DNA from: a virus
Strand: one strand, 5' to 3'
Length of the DNA stretch: 40,144 bases
Virus record (IMG/VR): IMGVR_UViG_3300046516_001361
Coordinates: 1 to 40,144 of that record
Position numbers and translations under genes: made by a program. Of this stretch, positions 1 through 6,283 are shown piece by piece (within the stretch, counting starts at the first letter, position 1; every line of letters begins with the position of its first letter). A model generated the notes under the pieces. It was not told the DNA's origin, made no database searches, and was given only the letters and a program-made list of their open reading frames with translations.

Positions 1-127
1 GTGATAGTCACCAGTGTACAAGGCTTATCCCCTTTGACGAGGGGCTTTTGTGTTGCAATCAAAGTCATGTGTTTCGCATCATCGTCCATGATCAGACGAT
101 GGTCTTTCAGCCCGTCCAGCAGGCATT
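1..127. repeat. Terminal direct repeat, left copy (circular contig overlap)
   Basis: Bases 1-127 are identical to 40018-40144. The length, 127, equals a common maximum assembler k-mer, so this is most likely the overlap a circular or circularly permuted genome leaves after assembly rather than a biological terminal repeat. Joining the copies restores an uninterrupted RusA gene, which supports the circular reading. The unique genome length is then 40,017 bp. A circularly permuted map fits headful packaging, usual for P22-type phages. Confidence 0.95.
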
Positions 128-362
128 TCAGGCCGCCCATGAAGTTATCGCGATCCAATGATCGCTTACCGAACCGAGTGACCTCGACGTTGGCGTGATG
201 AGGGAGCGCTTTGGAACTCGGCGCCCCGGCATGTAGTTGCGCAGAGCGGGCCAAAAGCACCAGCATGGACCAATGCCGGCGCAGCTTCTTGTGATGGCTC
301 CAGTGCTTCCATTTGTGCTCGTTGAGGCTGGGTGTGGGCTCGGGAATGCTGAGGGTAATCAC
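1..362 (-). CDS. rusA: RusA-family Holliday junction resolvase, 5' part (gene spans the contig ends)
   Basis: The GTG start at 362 overlaps the stop of the upstream gene (GTGA). The frame stays open to base 1 and, after joining the ends, stops at 39996, giving about 127 residues, the usual RusA size. The N-terminus ITLSIPEPTPSLNEHKW, the LDRDN motif (D70, D72) with K79, and the DDD run at 93-95 match the acidic metal-binding active site of RusA endonucleases. RusA resolves four-way DNA junctions, here probably clearing recombination or replication intermediates before packaging. It sits between the low-complexity 282-residue protein and a secreted protein. The gene is complete in the circular genome and broken only by the linear presentation. 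Confidence 0.9.
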   Translation of the reverse strand, partial: MITLSIPEPTPSLNEHKWKHWSHHKKLRRHWSMLVLLARSAQLHAGAPSSKALPHHANVEVTRFGKRSLDRDNFMGGLKCLLDGLKDHRLIMDDDAKHMTLIATQKPLVKGDKPCTLVTI

Positions 363-1207
363 TGGCGGTCCGCATGGATCTGGCACAACTGGCGCGCGGC
401 TTCAGGCGTACTCGGATAGCCCAGCAGCTTTGGGACTGGCGCCTGATTGCTCCAGGCGTAATACAGCAATGCCTCCTTGAGCCGGGCGCCGCGAATCTTG
501 TATCGGCAGTCCCGGGTCTTCTGCGTGGCTTTCACCGGAGGCATCCATTCCAGCGCAATACGCCGCTCGTCCGAGAGTGCGTCCGGGATGACTGCGCTGG
601 GGGTGGGTAGGGCGGCAGGAGTCGCAGGACTCATAGAAGTTACTACCTGAGCGCTCAGGTTATCGTGGCCTGCGCTCCTGCCTTCAACTGGAGTGAATAG
701 GGAGGCAGCAGGCGAGGCTTGATTCTCGCTCCCGGATAGCGTTGCCGTTTCGCTTCCGGCTTGAACCCCAACGGTTTCCACATTCGTGATGCTCGGGGAA
801 TGTGCGTGTCCTTCCACGCCGCTGCTGCCAAAAGGGGGAAGGGTCCGGGCGGGAGTTTCACCCACGTTGGTATGTCCATCGCCCACCCCGCCGTTAACGC
901 TAGCATCACGAACGGGTGCAGAACTACCGGTCCCATAACTGGGAGGCAAGCGATCAGGCCCGGAAGACTCCTGTAGTGAATGCGCTAAGGAATCCTCCGG
1001 TGAAAAAATGGCCTGACCGCCTGCCGTAACTGGTGTGTTTTCAGCGGATGCAGCCCCCGCGTCTACAGTGGGCTCTCTCGGGGATCGTAACTGTCGATCG
1101 GTCCCGGCATTGGGCATCACCCCCTTTTGGGTTCTCATCGCCAATCGCTCCCGCATCTGCTCATGGGTTTTGATGGTGGGAGTTCGATCAAAAAAGCCGG
1201 GTTTCAC
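359..1207 (-). CDS. Unknown protein with long low-complexity middle and conserved-looking C-terminus
   Basis: About 282 residues from a GTG at 1207; an ATG at 1138 (MRTQKG) preceded by GGGAG is an alternative start. Residues 25-205 are rich in Gly, Ser, Pro, Ala and Thr and look disordered. The last 70 residues (DERRIALEWMPPVKATQK onward) are basic and more ordered, with RDCRYKIRGARLKEALLYYAW suggesting a compact helical domain. The stop overlaps the RusA start, so the gene is translated as part of the replication/recombination operon. The C-terminal domain could bind DNA, but I recognise no family. Confidence 0.7.
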   Translation of the reverse strand: MKPGFFDRTPTIKTHEQMRERLAMRTQKGVMPNAGTDRQLRSPREPTVDAGAASAENTPVTAGGQAIFSPEDSLAHSLQESSGPDRLPPSYGTGSSAPVRDASVNGGVGDGHTNVGETPARTLPPFGSSGVEGHAHSPSITNVETVGVQAGSETATLSGSENQASPAASLFTPVEGRSAGHDNLSAQVVTSMSPATPAALPTPSAVIPDALSDERRIALEWMPPVKATQKTRDCRYKIRGARLKEALLYYAWSNQAPVPKLLGYPSTPEAARQLCQIHADRQ

Positions 1208-1284
1208 CGCACTTGCTCTGCAAGGCGATTTACCGGTGCGTTACCGAGCTGTCCCCACTGCCCCGATTGCGCGCCCATTACACT

Positions 1285-1500
1285 TTACTGTTCAGCCTTA
1301 GCTTGAGCATAAGCGGCCTGGGCGTTTATTTGACTCGTCTGCGAGCATTCGGCTTGCATCGAATCCCACTGCACCACGCAAGTCGCAATGGCCTGGGAGA
1401 TACGGTCGCAGTCCGACCAACTCAGACCGCCGCGGGCCATCAGGCCCACCAATGGCATGACTATCTGGGCAAGAGTTGGCGAAGGTTTAATCACATTCAT
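1285..1500 (-). CDS. Small hypothetical protein
   Basis: 71 residues, MNVIKPSPTLAQIVMPLV start. The ribosome site is weak. The 70-base gap upstream (1501-1570) holds a TTGATT/TATACC pair with 15-base spacing and a GTAAG/CTTAC inverted repeat, so it may carry a weak internal leftward promoter. Residues 7-50 look amphipathic-helical and the tail is rich in Ala and Gln. No family recognised. Confidence 0.55.
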   Translation of the reverse strand: MNVIKPSPTLAQIVMPLVGLMARGGLSWSDCDRISQAIATCVVQWDSMQAECSQTSQINAQAAYAQAKAEQ

Positions 1501-1570
1501 TGGTAAGTATCCGCTTACGGGTATAAGATTTGCTGCGTGGAATCAACCGTGTACCAGCTTTTCGTCATTC

Positions 1571-1951
1571 TCATGGCCGATCCAGCCCGCTTTCGGTGGG
1601 AGGATCTGCCCTGTCAGCTTCGGGAATATCTCGAGCTCGATCGCGCTTAGCCTCCTCGGCCAGCTCCTCAGGCGTCAGATCCGTCCAATTCGGGTCCAGT
1701 CGGGTCATCATCTCGCGCACCAGATCTGTTTCGGAGGCGTCCGATTGCAGACACTCCAACACCAGCTGCTCGTTGGTCAGCCCTATCAGCCGGGTGTGCT
1801 CGTCGACAGCCGCCATCATCCTGTCGAGGCCTTCCGGAGTGATTCCCGCCAGTAAGTCAGTGTTCATGCGGGCCTCAACGTGGGGATTCGGTTCCAGTGA
1901 ATGACACACCACCGCGGGCGCTCCTTGGGTAAGTCCGCCGGGAATCTGCAT
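1571..1951 (-). CDS. Hypothetical acidic protein
   Basis: 126 residues from ATG 1951, preceded by GAGGT; an internal ATG at 1867 (MNTDLLAG) with GAGG six bases upstream would give about 98 residues and begins where the sequence becomes regular. The C-terminal half is acidic and helical (LTPEELAEEAKRDRARD). It lies in the dense minus-strand operon just after a 70-residue protein. No family recognised; the start is uncertain. Confidence 0.6.
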   Translation of the reverse strand: MQIPGGLTQGAPAVVCHSLEPNPHVEARMNTDLLAGITPEGLDRMMAAVDEHTRLIGLTNEQLVLECLQSDASETDLVREMMTRLDPNWTDLTPEELAEEAKRDRARDIPEADRADPPTESGLDRP

Positions 1952-1964
1952 AGCGCGCAGTACC

Positions 1965-2180
1965 TCATGGCTTTAACCGCTTCACCAGGCGCCGCACTCC
2001 GTCTGGGTCCGAGGCGCTATACCCCATGACCCGGAAGCCCCGACCGTCCACCGAATACACGTACACCCCCAGCTCCTGCGTCAAAGCCAAAGCAGTCTCG
2101 TGATTGTTCACGCTCATGGATCGGCTCAGAAGGCGGTAGTGCGCTCCATCGGGAATATGCCGGCCAATCACGCGGGTCAC
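1965..2180 (-). CDS. Small hypothetical protein
   Basis: 71 residues with a GTG start overlapping the previous stop (GTGA at 2177-2180) and a GGTGAGG ribosome site. The segment LGVYVYSVDGRGFRVMGYSA looks like beta strands, possibly a compact alpha/beta fold. No family recognised. An internal ATG at 2117 (MSVNNHE) is possible. Confidence 0.6.
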   Translation of the reverse strand: MTRVIGRHIPDGAHYRLLSRSMSVNNHETALALTQELGVYVYSVDGRGFRVMGYSASDPDGVRRLVKRLKP

Positions 2181-2389
2181 GTCTGCGCCTCACCAGAAGC
2201 CTCTAGGGGCTCGCACATGCTCATGGGGGCATCCCAAGCCACCTTGCTCCTGATCGCCCAGCCTAGAGCTTCCTGGGACCATTCACGCTGTTGCTGGGCG
2301 CACCGCTCGTAGGTCACCGGAGGGAAGGGCGTGCATTCCTCACCGGATCTGTGATCAAGGATCACGCACAGAAACCACAGAGCGGTCAT
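2177..2389 (-). CDS. Small hypothetical protein, Cys/His-containing
   Basis: 70 residues from ATG 2389 (MTALWFLCVILDHRSGEEC). The start overlaps the stop of the 40-residue gene upstream (ATGA) and CAGGGA precedes it. After a strand-like hydrophobic start comes PVTYERCAQQQREWSQEALGW, a pattern common in small phage early proteins of unknown role. Operon coupling is the main evidence. Confidence 0.65.
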   Translation of the reverse strand: MTALWFLCVILDHRSGEECTPFPPVTYERCAQQQREWSQEALGWAIRSKVAWDAPMSMCEPLEASGEAQT

Positions 2390-2508
2390 CCGCGATTCCC
2401 TGCAGCCCATAGCTTGTGCGTCACACGAGCACATTGGAGGCAATCACAGGCAGACCCACCGCCCCGCAAGATCCGCCACCGGTAGTAAGCGAAGCCTTCA
2501 CCGGTCAT
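2386..2508 (-). CDS. 40-residue protein with CxC-x2-C motif
   Basis: Short gene starting at ATG 2508, overlapping the upstream stop (ATGA) with a strong GGGAGAGG ribosome site. It ends at a TGA at 2386 that overlaps the next ATG. The product MTGEGFAYYRWRILRG... contains CDCLQC, suggesting a small metal-binding module. Overlaps at both ends and the ribosome site make it very probably translated. Function unknown. Confidence 0.7.
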   Translation of the reverse strand: MTGEGFAYYRWRILRGGGSACDCLQCARVTHKLWAAGNRG

Positions 2509-2669
2509 TTGGCCTCTCCCGCAGGCAAAACCTCGTTCAGCCAGTCGCGCAGAGCTAACGCTTCCTTCGAGTCGTACACCACGGTGTCCTTGGTGTCCTG
2601 CAGGATCAGTATTCCGCTGGCCCGAAGCTCAGTGCGCAGGTCGCCAAACTCGAACATCTCGCCCGTCAT
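2505..2669 (-). CDS. 54-residue hypothetical protein
   Basis: Starts at ATG 2669 after GAGGAAG, overlapping the previous stop (ATGA at 2666-2669), and ends at TGA 2505 overlapping the next gene. It reads MTGEMFEFGDLRTELRAS... with VVYDSKEALALRDWLNEVL near the end, an alpha/beta-looking short protein whose C-terminal helix resembles the small phage proteins that end in LRDWLNE. Function unknown. Confidence 0.7.
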   Translation of the reverse strand: MTGEMFEFGDLRTELRASGILILQDTKDTVVYDSKEALALRDWLNEVLPAGEAK

Positions 2670-2869
2670 TTTTGCTTCCTCAGCTTCGCCCGCAGCGCCT
2701 TGACCCGCTCACCGGCATTGCGGATCGAGTGATACCGGGTATTCGCAGCCTTGCAGAGTTCGCAACGGCAGCGCCAGTTGATGTACGCACTGCGGGTGCC
2801 ATGATTCGGGGCTAGCTTCATGCTTTGAGAGTGACATGTCTGTCGTAGCATGTCAACGCCTGCCGTCAA
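2666..2869 (-). CDS. Small HGTRSAY / CRCELCKAAN-type zinc-binding protein
   Basis: 67 residues from a TTG at 2869 preceded by GAGGG; ATG 2821 (MKLAPNHGTRSAY) gives 51 residues and starts at the conserved core. The core HGTRSAYINWRCRCELCKAAN, with CxCxxC, belongs to a small family common in phages and actinobacteria with probable metal binding. A very basic tail (RVKALRAKLRKQK) suggests nucleic-acid contact. The stop overlaps the next gene. Confidence 0.7.
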   Translation of the reverse strand: MTAGVDMLRQTCHSQSMKLAPNHGTRSAYINWRCRCELCKAANTRYHSIRNAGERVKALRAKLRKQK

Positions 2870-2909
2870 CTGCCCTCATGCGCGCGGCGCAAGCCCCAAA
2901 GCTTGGAAA

Positions 2910-3107
2910 TTACGAGCGTCCAGTTCCTTCGCGAAATATAGTCGGCTTGCGATTCGGATCGTCTATCAGGTCGCGAAGAATCTGAGCATTGGTTTTCTTG
3001 GGCTTATTCCTCTTGAGGAAACGTTGCTGATGCCATTCGGCTAGATCTCGATCTTTTTCGGGAGTGGTCTGCTCTGGTTCGTCAGTCGTCAGATTCTTTG
3101 GACTCAT
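2910..3107 (-). CDS. Small charged hypothetical protein
   Basis: 65 residues, MSPKNLTTDEPEQTTPEKD..., starting in an ATGA overlap with the end of the replication initiator-like gene, which suggests translational coupling and a helper role in replication (inference only). The protein is highly charged, with a basic middle KRNKPKKTNAQILRDLIDD. It could be a loader-type partner of the initiator, but no family is recognised. Confidence 0.65.
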   Translation of the reverse strand: MSPKNLTTDEPEQTTPEKDRDLAEWHQQRFLKRNKPKKTNAQILRDLIDDPNRKPTIFREGTGRS

Positions 3108-3670
3108 CGCTTCACCCTCTTCTGCTGAGCCAAACCGTTTACCAAAGCACTCGTGGGCTTGGCACCGAACCTCTCGGTGATCTCCGCTTCGACCGTTTGC
3201 AAAACGCTCTTCTGGTTAATTGACGGATAAGATGTCGGATCGGGTGTCACTGTGTCACCCCGCTCGGTCGCATTTGTCACCCCGCTGCGACTGTGTGTCA
3301 CCCCGTTACCCTTACGAGGTGTCACTGTGTCACCCCGTAAAACGATGTTGTAGTTCTGGGGGCGCTTATCGGTTCTAGCGATATGAGCAGCGGGAATGAT
3401 CCGGCTTCCGGGCTCAATGACACCGAGGTCGAGCAAGCGTTTCAAGGCGCGCTGAACAGATCGCTCAGACAGGCGGGAGTTGCGTGCAATTCGGGCAACA
3501 GATGGGAAGGCGTTGCAACCGTCAACACCAGCGTAGTAAGCCAAACACATGAGCACGAGCTGACAGCTCGGATCGGTGACACGCTCTTGATGTTCGATAG
3601 CCCACGAATAGGCTTGTATGCTCAAGACACCCCCAGACTCACGGGTGCTTGATTGGCGAATGCCTCTCAT
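3104..3670 (-). CDS. Replication initiator-like protein with winged-helix HTH
   Basis: 188 residues from ATG 3670, which lacks a ribosome site. A TTG at 3625 preceded by GGGGG gives MSIQAYSWAIEHQ, the usual start of HTH_36/phage O-type replication proteins, and may be the true start. Residues 53-85 (NAFPSVARIARNSRLSERSVQRALKRLLDLGVI) form a winged helix-turn-helix. The rest is a linker encoding four copies of a CACCCCG-type DNA repeat, then a C-terminal helix. The layout resembles lambda O, where iterons lie inside the initiator gene. Probable role: origin binding and helicase recruitment. Confidence 0.8.
   Translation of the reverse strand: MRGIRQSSTRESGGVLSIQAYSWAIEHQERVTDPSCQLVLMCLAYYAGVDGCNAFPSVARIARNSRLSERSVQRALKRLLDLGVIEPGSRIIPAAHIARTDKRPQNYNIVLRGDTVTPRKGNGVTHSRSGVTNATERGDTVTPDPTSYPSINQKSVLQTVEAEITERFGAKPTSALVNGLAQQKRVKR
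3243..3337. other. Iteron array, probable replication origin inside the initiator gene
   Basis: Four copies of TGTCACCCCG lie at 3253-3262, 3275-3284, 3296-3305 and 3328-3337. Start-to-start spacings are 22, 21 and 32 bases, close to two, two and three helical turns, so all sites face the same side of the DNA. The first and last copies sit in a 20-base identical repeat, GGTGTCACTGTGTCACCCCG, at 3243-3262 and 3318-3337. Repeats of this kind inside an O-like gene mark the origin in lambdoid phages. Binding by the 3104-3670 product is inferred. Confidence 0.7.
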
Positions 3671-3709
3671 GTCAGAATCAACCCGCGTTCATAGCTGTGC
3701 GCAGTTTCT

Positions 3710-3724
3710 CACTTTTCATAAGTG
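3710..3724. promoter_or_regulatory. Operator-like palindrome upstream of the initiator gene
   Basis: CACTTTTCATAAGTG has 5-base inverted arms (CACTT/AAGTG) around TTCAT. It lies about 40 bases upstream of the initiator ATG in a 100-base gap without coding capacity. It could bind a dimeric regulator; no matching site was found in the 6278-6378 control region. Confidence 0.35.
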
Positions 3725-3731
3725 AACCTCA

Positions 3732-3763
3732 AGGCCCCGAGAGGCGAAAGCTTCTCAGGGCCT
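3732..3763. terminator. Strong hairpin, possible attenuator or terminator before the initiator gene
   Basis: Arms 3732-3742 and 3753-3763 pair over 11 bases, including one A-C mismatch in the plus-strand reading that becomes a G-U pair on the minus strand. The inner GGC-GAAA-GCT extends the stem with a GNRA tetraloop on the plus strand. The plus-strand tail is CGTCGTTTCT, moderately T-rich; the minus-strand tail is not. It may stop plus-strand antisense transcription or act as a processing or attenuation site in the leftward mRNA. Direction is uncertain. Confidence 0.45.
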
Positions 3764-3771
3764 CGTCGTTT

Positions 3772-4020
3772 CTACCGTCGAGTCTTTTTGGGAGCATCCG
3801 GCGCTGCAGGCTCGGTGCGCTCTGCGAATTCCACGACCTCGACCGGCACGCTGCGCTTGGTATGGGTGCAGATTTGCAATTGCACTTTCACCGTGCGCAG
3901 AATCTCCCGCGCTTGAGCGGCAATCGCATCGCCCTGGCTGGCCTGCATCTTGTCGCTCTTGATGTCGTTCAGGGTTTCCCACAAGGCGGCTTTCAAATTA
4001 ACCGCCGATAAGCCTTTCAT
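3772..4020 (-). CDS. Conserved small phage protein (MKGLSAVNLKAALWETL type)
   Basis: 82 residues. The pattern LWETLNDIKS..., then GDAIAAQAREILRTVKVQL, matches a small family frequent in proteobacterial phages near replication genes, where the AQAREI..R segment is conserved. It looks helical with a basic tail (PKKTRR). It overlaps the preceding zinc-motif gene by 23 bases, and is followed by the hairpin and the initiator gene. Exact role unknown; association with DNA is likely. Confidence 0.7.
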   Translation of the reverse strand: MKGLSAVNLKAALWETLNDIKSDKMQASQGDAIAAQAREILRTVKVQLQICTHTKRSVPVEVVEFAERTEPAAPDAPKKTRR

Positions 4021-4513
4021 GTTCTCGTCTCCTCAGTTGTGCTTTGTTCAACGTGCCATTAGCGAGCTGTATGTCGTAACGGGACATCCGGCTCGCGACT
4101 TCTTTCTCGATCTTCTGCAGAATCAGGAACGACTCCGCATAAGGTCCAAACATCTTCTTCGCTCTATGTTGAATGTCATACTTTCTTTTCCAACGCTTAT
4201 AGCGAGGCGTTCGGCAGTAGGCAACATGCAGATGCATTTTGGCCTTTCTGACTTTTGCAGCCTTGATTGGATCGTAAGTGCGCTGAAACCAATCTCGTTT
4301 TTCGGCCTTTATCCGTGTTAGGTTCTTGCGTCGATACGCGATATCATACTGTCGCTTCTCCGCTATCTTCTGCGCATGGGTCTTGTGACGGCGCCGCGAA
4401 AGACCAAAGCAATGTTTGTCGCAAAACAGTTTACTTCCCGCCTTGCGGGCGCGATTGACCGCTCCGGCACACTTCTCGGTCCAACGTTTGCAACTGGCGC
4501 ATCTGACTTTCAT
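3998..4513 (-). CDS. Basic phage protein with N-terminal Cys cluster (HNH-like/zinc-binding)
   Basis: 171 residues, very rich in Lys and Arg. The N-terminus carries C5-x2-C8, C15 and then FCDKHC (30-35), a plausible zinc site. The following segments YDIAYRRKNL, RTYDPIKAAKVRKAKM and CRTPRYKRWKRKYD belong to a conserved family of phage proteins of this size and layout. The C-terminus, SRYDIQLANGTLNKAQ, is also characteristic. The fold suggests nucleic-acid binding. Annotated members are usually hypothetical, so function stays open. Confidence 0.75.
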   Translation of the reverse strand: MKVRCASCKRWTEKCAGAVNRARKAGSKLFCDKHCFGLSRRRHKTHAQKIAEKRQYDIAYRRKNLTRIKAEKRDWFQRTYDPIKAAKVRKAKMHLHVAYCRTPRYKRWKRKYDIQHRAKKMFGPYAESFLILQKIEKEVASRMSRYDIQLANGTLNKAQLRRREHERLIGG

Positions 4514-4559
4514 GTTGGGCGCGTAACCTCGAACGGCTCAGGCCGGCTCACCATTGAGC

Positions 4560-4682
4560 TTATGCCAGCACGAAAACGACGAGCAGGACCAACGGCCATG
4601 CGCTTTGAGTGATCCAGCACACTACTGCGACCACTCCCAGAAATGCACAAATTACCGCCGCGGCGGCTGCGTTATCACTCAC
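4560..4682 (-). CDS. 40-residue membrane protein
   Basis: GTG start at 4682 overlaps the previous stop (GTGA), with AGAGGTGAG just upstream. The product begins MSDNAAAAAVICAFLG and has two hydrophobic stretches (residues 9-24 and 30-40) separated by TQSAW, so it is probably an inner-membrane hairpin or a single-spanner with a buried tail. Short phage early membrane proteins often act in host takeover or superinfection exclusion; that role is inference. Confidence 0.7.
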   Translation of the reverse strand: MSDNAAAAAVICAFLGVVAVVCWITQSAWPLVLLVVFVLA

Positions 4683-4969
4683 TTGCTCACCTCTATGGGA
4701 GCTGGCACTGATTGTGGAATACAATCGACAGCTCGATATCTGAGCACCTTGCGCTCGTCCACGCCGCAGCAGATCGCCGCAATCACGGGCACTACCTCAC
4801 CATGATTGTGCTCGGTAAATGATCCGCCTTCCTTCGCAAAGTCCACTGGAACCTCGACCCATGCGCTCGATAACAAGCGCCCGATCACTTTGTGAACGTA
4901 CATCTCGTTGGGTACGCCATAGCGTTTCTGTTCGATGAGACAATAATCTCCGAAGTCCAGGTCACTCAT
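4679..4969 (-). CDS. Hypothetical protein, beta-rich
   Basis: 96 residues from ATG 4969 (MSDLDFGDYCLIEQ), after AGAGGTGA. The first half alternates strands and turns (YCLIEQKRYGVPNEMYVHKVIGRLLSSAWVEV reads as a small beta barrel), and the second holds VIAAICCGVDERKVLRYRAVD. The start overlaps the preceding gene by 8 bases. No family recognised. Confidence 0.65.
   Translation of the reverse strand: MSDLDFGDYCLIEQKRYGVPNEMYVHKVIGRLLSSAWVEVPVDFAKEGGSFTEHNHGEVVPVIAAICCGVDERKVLRYRAVDCIPQSVPAPIEVSK
4687..4699. repeat. 13-base gene-junction repeat, second type, copy 2
   Basis: TCACCTCTATGGG is identical to 4973-4985. On the minus strand it reads CCCATAGAGGTGA: the codons for PIEV near the end of one gene plus the ribosome site of the next. 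Confidence 0.7.
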
Positions 4970-5276
4970 CGGTCACCTCTATGGGGTCATTCGAGCGCTC
5001 CGGGGACATCCCCGCGGTCAGATGAGTCGCGAATGCCTGGACTGCCTGCCTGAGTTCGTCGACTACCTTGCGTGAGTAAGCGCTCGGTAGCCGGCGGCCC
5101 TTCAGATCGGCGTATAGGTCATCCTGTGAATTCTTGAGCGCGGTGTAGAGCGAGGCATAGGCTTGCACAGCTATGCTGACCGGCATGCGCACGGTGACCA
5201 TTGGATCGGGCAACTCGGTCGCCTTCTCTTCTGCCAGTGTCTGCTCGAAAGCTTCGATGACGGCATGGTCACTCAT
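4962..5276 (-). CDS. Hypothetical helical protein
   Basis: 104 residues from ATG 5276 (MSDHAVIEAFEQTLAEEKATE), in an ATGA overlap with the upstream stop. The ribosome site is GGAGCAGATCCCC, part of a 17-base repeat shared with the gene before. Long helices span residues 1-20, 38-60 and 68-88. No family recognised. Confidence 0.65.
   Translation of the reverse strand: MSDHAVIEAFEQTLAEEKATELPDPMVTVRMPVSIAVQAYASLYTALKNSQDDLYADLKGRRLPSAYSRKVVDELRQAVQAFATHLTAGMSPERSNDPIEVTDE
4973..4985. repeat. 13-base gene-junction repeat, second type, copy 1
   Basis: Identical to 4687-4699 and in the same position relative to its genes: it covers the end of the 104-residue gene (…PIEV) and the AGAGGTGA ribosome site of the 96-residue gene. 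Confidence 0.7.
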
Positions 5277-5289
5277 GGGGATCTGCTCC
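5273..5289. repeat. 17-base gene-junction repeat, copy 2
   Basis: TCATGGGGATCTGCTCC is identical to 5518-5534. On the minus strand each copy encodes the end of one gene (…SRSP stop), the ribosome site GGAGCAGATCCCC and the ATGA start of the next gene. Confidence 0.85.
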
Positions 5290-5521
5290 GGGCCACGCAC
5301 CCAGGCTCCAGGCAGACCCGCTCACCATTCCCGTGACACTTCGGATCCCCGCAATCGTGCGGCTTGGACCAGCGGTGCTCGTGAGGGACGATCACCGGCG
5401 GCACAGGGACTGCCAGCATCGCTTTGATGAGCTCATAGACGGCATCAGCCCCGATAGGCCCAATATCCCGCTCCAGCGCGTTATAGGCATGCCCGACTGC
5501 GTCTAATTCAGGCTCATTCAT
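5273..5521 (-). CDS. Small protein with C-terminal Cys/His cluster
   Basis: 82 residues from ATG 5521 (MNEPELDAVGHAYNALERDIG). The first half is helical. The second contains HEHRWSKPHDCGDPKCHGNGERVCLEPGC, enough Cys and His for one or two zinc sites. Start and stop both lie in ATGA overlaps built from the 17-base junction repeat. Function unknown; small zinc proteins of phage early operons commonly bind nucleic acid or host enzymes. Confidence 0.65.
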   Translation of the reverse strand: MNEPELDAVGHAYNALERDIGPIGADAVYELIKAMLAVPVPPVIVPHEHRWSKPHDCGDPKCHGNGERVCLEPGCVARSRSP

Positions 5522-5534
5522 GGGGATCTGCTCC
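5518..5534. repeat. 17-base gene-junction repeat, copy 1
   Basis: Identical to 5273-5289. It spans the stop of the coiled-coil/zinc protein and the ribosome site and start of the following 82-residue gene. Confidence 0.85.
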
Positions 5535-6003
5535 CACTTGGATAGCGGCCGGATCCTTCGCATTCCCGGCAGGTATGACTGTTGCCATTACCATGGTCGA
5601 TGAATCCAAACCCCTCACAGAGGCGGCACTTGCCATCGATCGCCGGTTGTGGGGCTTGCGGGGCGATTCCAGGGGTAGATGGAACCGCGAGCAATCGATT
5701 GATGCGCACTGAGCATTCGACACATTCATTGCATCCATGAGCCAGGACATCCGTGAGCGCTATCCTCAGCCGGTCCACTTCCCCCTGCAGCCTCACGTTG
5801 GCTGCTTGCAGAGCCTCAACCTGAGCAATATTCTTCGCTCGAAGGTGTTCCACCTGTTGCTGCAGCCTCACGTCGATGGCGCGGGTGGCTTCGTAGTCCC
5901 GTTCCAGTTGGGCGACGTCATCGAATCTCACCCACCGACCGTCAGCGCACTCCTGTGGGGCATGCTGCCAACCGCGTGAATCCGTGATTTCGTATCGCTT
6001 CAT
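5518..6003 (-). CDS. Coiled-coil protein with DnaJ-like zinc motif
   Basis: 161 residues from ATG 6003, which has a clear AGGAGT ribosome site seven bases upstream; the longer frame to 6147 overlaps the HTH gene and is less likely. Residues 31-84 form a coiled coil. Cys 91, 94 and 97 give a first cluster (CNECVEC). Residues 126-152 carry CRLCEGFG and CRECEGSG, the CxxCxGxG repeats of DnaJ zinc centres. The protein probably dimerises and may bind a partner protein or nucleic acid. It is the second gene of the leftward unit. Confidence 0.7.
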   Translation of the reverse strand: MKRYEITDSRGWQHAPQECADGRWVRFDDVAQLERDYEATRAIDVRLQQQVEHLRAKNIAQVEALQAANVRLQGEVDRLRIALTDVLAHGCNECVECSVRINRLLAVPSTPGIAPQAPQPAIDGKCRLCEGFGFIDHGNGNSHTCRECEGSGRYPSGSRSP

Positions 6004-6085
6004 CGAACGCACTCCTATATAACATAACCAACAATCAGCAGGTCGAGCTCGGCCAGCAGCCCCAGACGGATGGCGGCCCAGCAGG

Positions 6086-6277
6086 TCATGATAGTGACCG
6101 ATATGTGACGCGCTTCTCAAAGCCGAGCTTCGCCAGAACCTCACCATTGGGATTCGTCTTCGTGCCTTTGTGCAGGCGATACAGGTAAGCGTAGTTGATT
6201 CCCGTGGCCTTCCCTGCGGCCCGCCAGGTTTTATGCTGCTTTTTCAGTGCAGCCACTGCTTTCTGTATCGGTGTCAT
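6086..6277 (-). CDS. Small HTH DNA-binding regulator (Cro-like)
   Basis: 63 residues. Residues 16-50 (TWRAAGKATGINYAYLYRLHKGTKTNPNGEVLAKLG) form a lambda-repressor-type helix-turn-helix and there is no other domain, as in Cro proteins. It is the first gene of the leftward unit and lies beside the divergent control region with palindromes, so autorepression and repression of the rightward promoter are likely. The predicted -10 box lies only seven bases upstream of the ATG and no ribosome site is visible, so the message may be leaderless. No partner repressor gene is seen. Confidence 0.75.
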   Translation of the reverse strand: MTPIQKAVAALKKQHKTWRAAGKATGINYAYLYRLHKGTKTNPNGEVLAKLGFEKRVTYRSLS

Positions 6278-6283
6278 GTGAGT

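Noticed and set aside
19-60. Terminator-like hairpin CCCCT-TTGACG-AGGGG followed by CTTTTG on the plus strand
   Set aside because: It falls within the RusA coding sequence on the minus strand and no plus-strand gene runs into it; probably a chance stem.
5737-5979. A plus-strand frame of 80 codons in the coiled-coil gene
   Set aside because: It is the complement of the heptad-repeat codons and has no ribosome site or recognisable motif.
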